DNA from: Edwardiiplasma whartonense
GTDB lineage: Bacteria; Bacillota_I; Bacilli_A; Mycoplasmatales; Mycoplasmataceae
Length of the DNA: 18,968 bases
Strand: one strand, 5' to 3'
NCBI RefSeq assembly: GCF_023566315.1
Contig: NZ_JAKNSU010000005.1
Part shown: positions 17,222-18,968 of the stretch, in pieces
Numbering within the stretch: the first letter of the stretch is position 1
Layout: each line of letters opens with the position of its first letter
Notes under the pieces: model-generated
Seen by the model: the letters and a program-made list of their open reading frames with translations, nothing else
Told to the model about the DNA's origin: nothing
Database searches by the model: none
Translations under genes and position numbers: made by a program

Positions 17222-18349
17222 ATGAATTATAAAGATTTTAATGATGACATCAATCAAAGAGTTATTATTGATTTTCAAAAACAAATTGAAGAGTTGAACA
17301 CAAAGTTGAACGGAGAGCGCGATAAAAAAACGTATCGAATACATTCGTTGAGACGCCGAAAAGTCCTTACACATTACGGTCCTTTGGAATATAAACGTTA
17401 CGTTTATGAATATTTTAACATTGATAAGGGAAAAGTTGAGTATATTAACTTTGTTGATGAAAAAATTGAAGTTTTTAAATATCAAAAAATACATAGTTAC
17501 TTAGCTGAAGAAATTATGGATCAATTACCAAAAGGTAAACGCTATCGAGATATTTTGGATATGTTTCCAGCCAAACTATCAGAAATGACGATTTCGAATT
17601 ATTTCAAGAAAAAAGAAGTTAACAAAAACAGCAATCCCGAGAAAGTTATTTTGCAACCAAACCAATTTCTGTATATCAACGTTGACGATGCTTTTGTTTC
17701 TGTTCTTAAAAAAAATAAGAGAATAAAACAACGAATTAGGTCGTTTACTTTTTATACTGATAAAAAGCGAGTTTTTGAGTCAAGAAATAAGCTTACAGAG
17801 AAAAGGGTTGGCTATCTAACAATTGATGAGAAAAAAGTAATTAACACTATTGATTTTTGCAATGAAATTGTTAGAACTGGTCAAAAGTTTTATGAGAACT
17901 TTGATCAAGCTAGATTGGTGATCGGCGGTGATGGAGCAACGTGAATAAAACATGTAGCTTCTAATTTAAAAGCTACATATATTTTGGATAAATTTCATGC
18001 TGTCAAAATGTTGCGGGATGAATTCATTCGTGGAAAAAAGAAGTATTGCAAAAATAATTGATTCACTTTTAAAACCTGCAAAACATATTTAGAATCAGGT
18101 ATGGTTGATGCTTTGTTAGAGGTTTTAAGAAACCTTGGATCCAAGGTTACATATAATTATTTTTCTGCAAACAGACACGGTATAGAGTCATACGAAAAAG
18201 AATGAAATTTGGGCGTATCAGCGGAATCTGATATTGTTAGATTAGCTAAGAGTTTGCTGGGACACGGAGCAAAAATATTTAATTACAAAACATATAATAA
18301 CATGTTGGCCGCTAGAGCTAACATTTTAAATGCAGTGGGGAGATTTTAA
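17222..18349 (+). CDS. DDE transposase, UPF0236 / Mbov_0401 (ISLre2-like) family
   Basis: 375 residues with three TGA-Trp. A helical, basic N-terminal part contains the family's strand-turn motif (VLTHYGPLEYKRYVYEYF at 48-65) and a helix-turn-helix-like region (MFPAKLSEMTISNYFKK). Catalytic acids are placed as in this family: D155/D156 in YINVDDAFVS, D237 in IGGDGATW, E335 in GVSAESDIVRLAKSLLG, followed by the conserved end NNMLAARANILNAVGRF. The gene is intact and of family length once TGA is read as Trp. Members occur in mycoplasma integrative conjugative elements and as ISLre2 insertion sequences. AAGGAGATGGAGAG precedes the ATG. No inverted repeats are visible closely around the gene; the nearest are the window ends. 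Confidence 0.88.
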
Positions 18350-18354
18350 AAAAT

Positions 18355-18393
18355 ATGAAAAAACTATTATTAATTTTAGGATCAATCGGAATA
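18355..18393 (+). repeat. Lipoprotein leader repeat, copy 2
   Basis: Direct repeat of 3423-3461 (37 of 39 nt identical). Together the copies enclose most of the phage genes, so recombination between them could delete or swap that part. Confidence 0.75.
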
Positions 18394-18888
18394 GTTATAA
18401 CCACCACCACTACAATGATTGCTTGTGGAACTAAAATAACTCAGCCAGTTTGAAAAAATTTAAGAAAATTAAATAATTCCAGAACCATTAATGAGTTTTT
18501 AGAATGAGATCTTAAACCAATTTCATTGACCAAAAAAACGATTTTTAATTTGCTATGAGATAAGAATTTCATTTGAAATTTTATTGAATCAAGATTTGAA
18601 GATTTGAAGAAAAAAATAATCGAAAAAGAAACAATATTTAACGATAAAGAAAATGACTTCAAACTCTTTAAGGAGTATTTAAAGGAAAATTATGATATAT
18701 ATTGGGAACATAAATATTTAGATGAAAATAAAATTGACAAAAACAAAACTATAGAAGATATAACACAGTTATTCGATATAAATGAATTAAAAATTTACGT
18801 TAATTTCAATGTTAATAATGAATTGGTTAAAGAAAAAATATTGCCAGAAGAAATAATATATTTCGAAATCGCTATTGATTTAATTTAA
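18355..18888 (+). CDS. Lipoprotein encoded after the transposase
   Basis: 177 residues; several TGA-Trp and one TGG. Residues 1-24 are a lipoprotein signal peptide (MKKLLLILGSIGI then Thr-rich, MIAC with Cys24). The mature part is helical and charged (FEDLKKKIIEKETIFNDKEN, FKLFKEYLKENYDIYWEH) and ends with strands (LKIYVNFNVNNELV). The start is 5 nt after the transposase stop with GGGGAG in the transposase end, so both are made from one message. Its leader is nearly identical in DNA to that of the lipoprotein at 3423. It sits outside the phage genes, as a cargo (moron) would; surface exclusion of other phages or host-interaction are possible roles. Confidence 0.8.
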
Positions 18889-18913
18889 GTAGTATGTAAA
18901 ATGATTTTAAGAA

Positions 18914-18947
18914 GTTGATATTTAAATAGTCCTTACAATTTATCAAC
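18914..18947. other. Hairpin beside the right end
   Basis: GTTGAT at 18914-18919 can pair with ATCAAC at 18942-18947, the latter entering the right terminal repeat. It may be a transposase subterminal site or chance. The stretch 18889-18945 otherwise holds no gene. Confidence 0.3.
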
Positions 18948-18968
18948 CAACACCTTCTTTATACGTCC
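18946..18968 (-). repeat. Right terminal inverted repeat
   Basis: Read on the minus strand it begins GGACGT and continues with the same 17-nt core as the left end (18962 down to 18946). The imperfect match continues inward to about 18928, where both copies end in GGAC. Confidence 0.85.

Larger units (their letters stand above)
1..18968. mobile_element. Putative complete transposable phage / phage-derived transposon
   Basis: Both ends of the window carry inverted copies of one sequence, and between them lie recognisable phage genes (scaffold/capsid region, large terminase, portal candidate) plus a DDE transposase near the right end. All genes run in one direction. No tyrosine or serine recombinase, DNA polymerase or terminal protein is present. 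Seen: terminal repeats, terminase motifs, transposase motifs. Inferred: that the repeats are the transposase's ends and the whole 19 kb moves as one unit, as in Mu-like phages. A target-site duplication cannot be seen because the window stops at the repeats. Alternatives are a linear phage genome with terminal repeats, or a transposase that joined a phage by chance. Confidence 0.6.

Noticed and set aside
17100..18900. A separate insertion sequence inserted beside a phage
   Set aside because: No convincing inverted repeats or duplication close to the transposase gene; the window ends pair far better. Not fully excluded.
1..18968. phi29-like linear genome with protein-primed replication
   Set aside because: Size and terminal repeats would fit, but no family B polymerase or terminal protein is present, and TerL has a nuclease domain.

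Overview
The window reads only as a mollicute genome: every long gene is interrupted by in-frame TGA codons that make sense as tryptophan (genetic code 4), G+C of coding DNA is low (about one third by hand count of sample lines), and two lipoproteins carry an MKKLLLILGSIGI...AC leader typical of the Spiroplasma/Mesoplasma/Entomoplasma group. All genes below were rebuilt by reading through TGA. Everything is on the + strand.

The window looks like one complete mobile unit of about 19 kb. Its two ends are inverted copies of each other (17 nt exact at 7-23 and 18946-18962, weaker match over about 42 nt). Inside are a full set of phage head genes and, at the right end, a DDE transposase of the UPF0236/Mbov_0401 (ISLre2-like) family. 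No site-specific integrase, DNA polymerase, terminal protein, endolysin or tape measure protein was found. The simplest reading is a transposable phage or phage-derived transposon that inserts with its DDE transposase rather than an integrase; this is an inference, not proven.

Layout. 1-544: left terminal repeat, a terminator facing inwards and a G+C-rich (about 50%), strongly folded non-coding region that resembles a large structured RNA. 545-5598: early module of small regulators and zinc-binding proteins, a Dam-type adenine methylase, a lipoprotein fused to a ribbon-helix-helix-like domain, a RuvC-like resolvase and an SSB, closed by two tandem terminators. 5706-10008: scaffold-like protein, major capsid candidate, a 571-aa hydrophobic virion protein candidate and two small membrane proteins. 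10047-17077: large terminase, a second folded non-coding RNA region, portal candidate, adaptor/receptor-binding candidate, a coiled-coil protein and a 709-aa late structural candidate, closed by a terminator. 17222-18888: transposase and a second lipoprotein. 18889-18968: right end.

How it may work together: the transposase acts on the terminal repeats; SSB, resolvase and Dam serve DNA processing and protection; terminase, portal and capsid package the DNA. The host has no cell wall, so lysis enzymes are not needed and the membrane proteins may serve entry or exit. The 155-nt four-way-junction fold exactly between terminase and portal invites comparison with the phi29 packaging RNA, but that link is a hypothesis.
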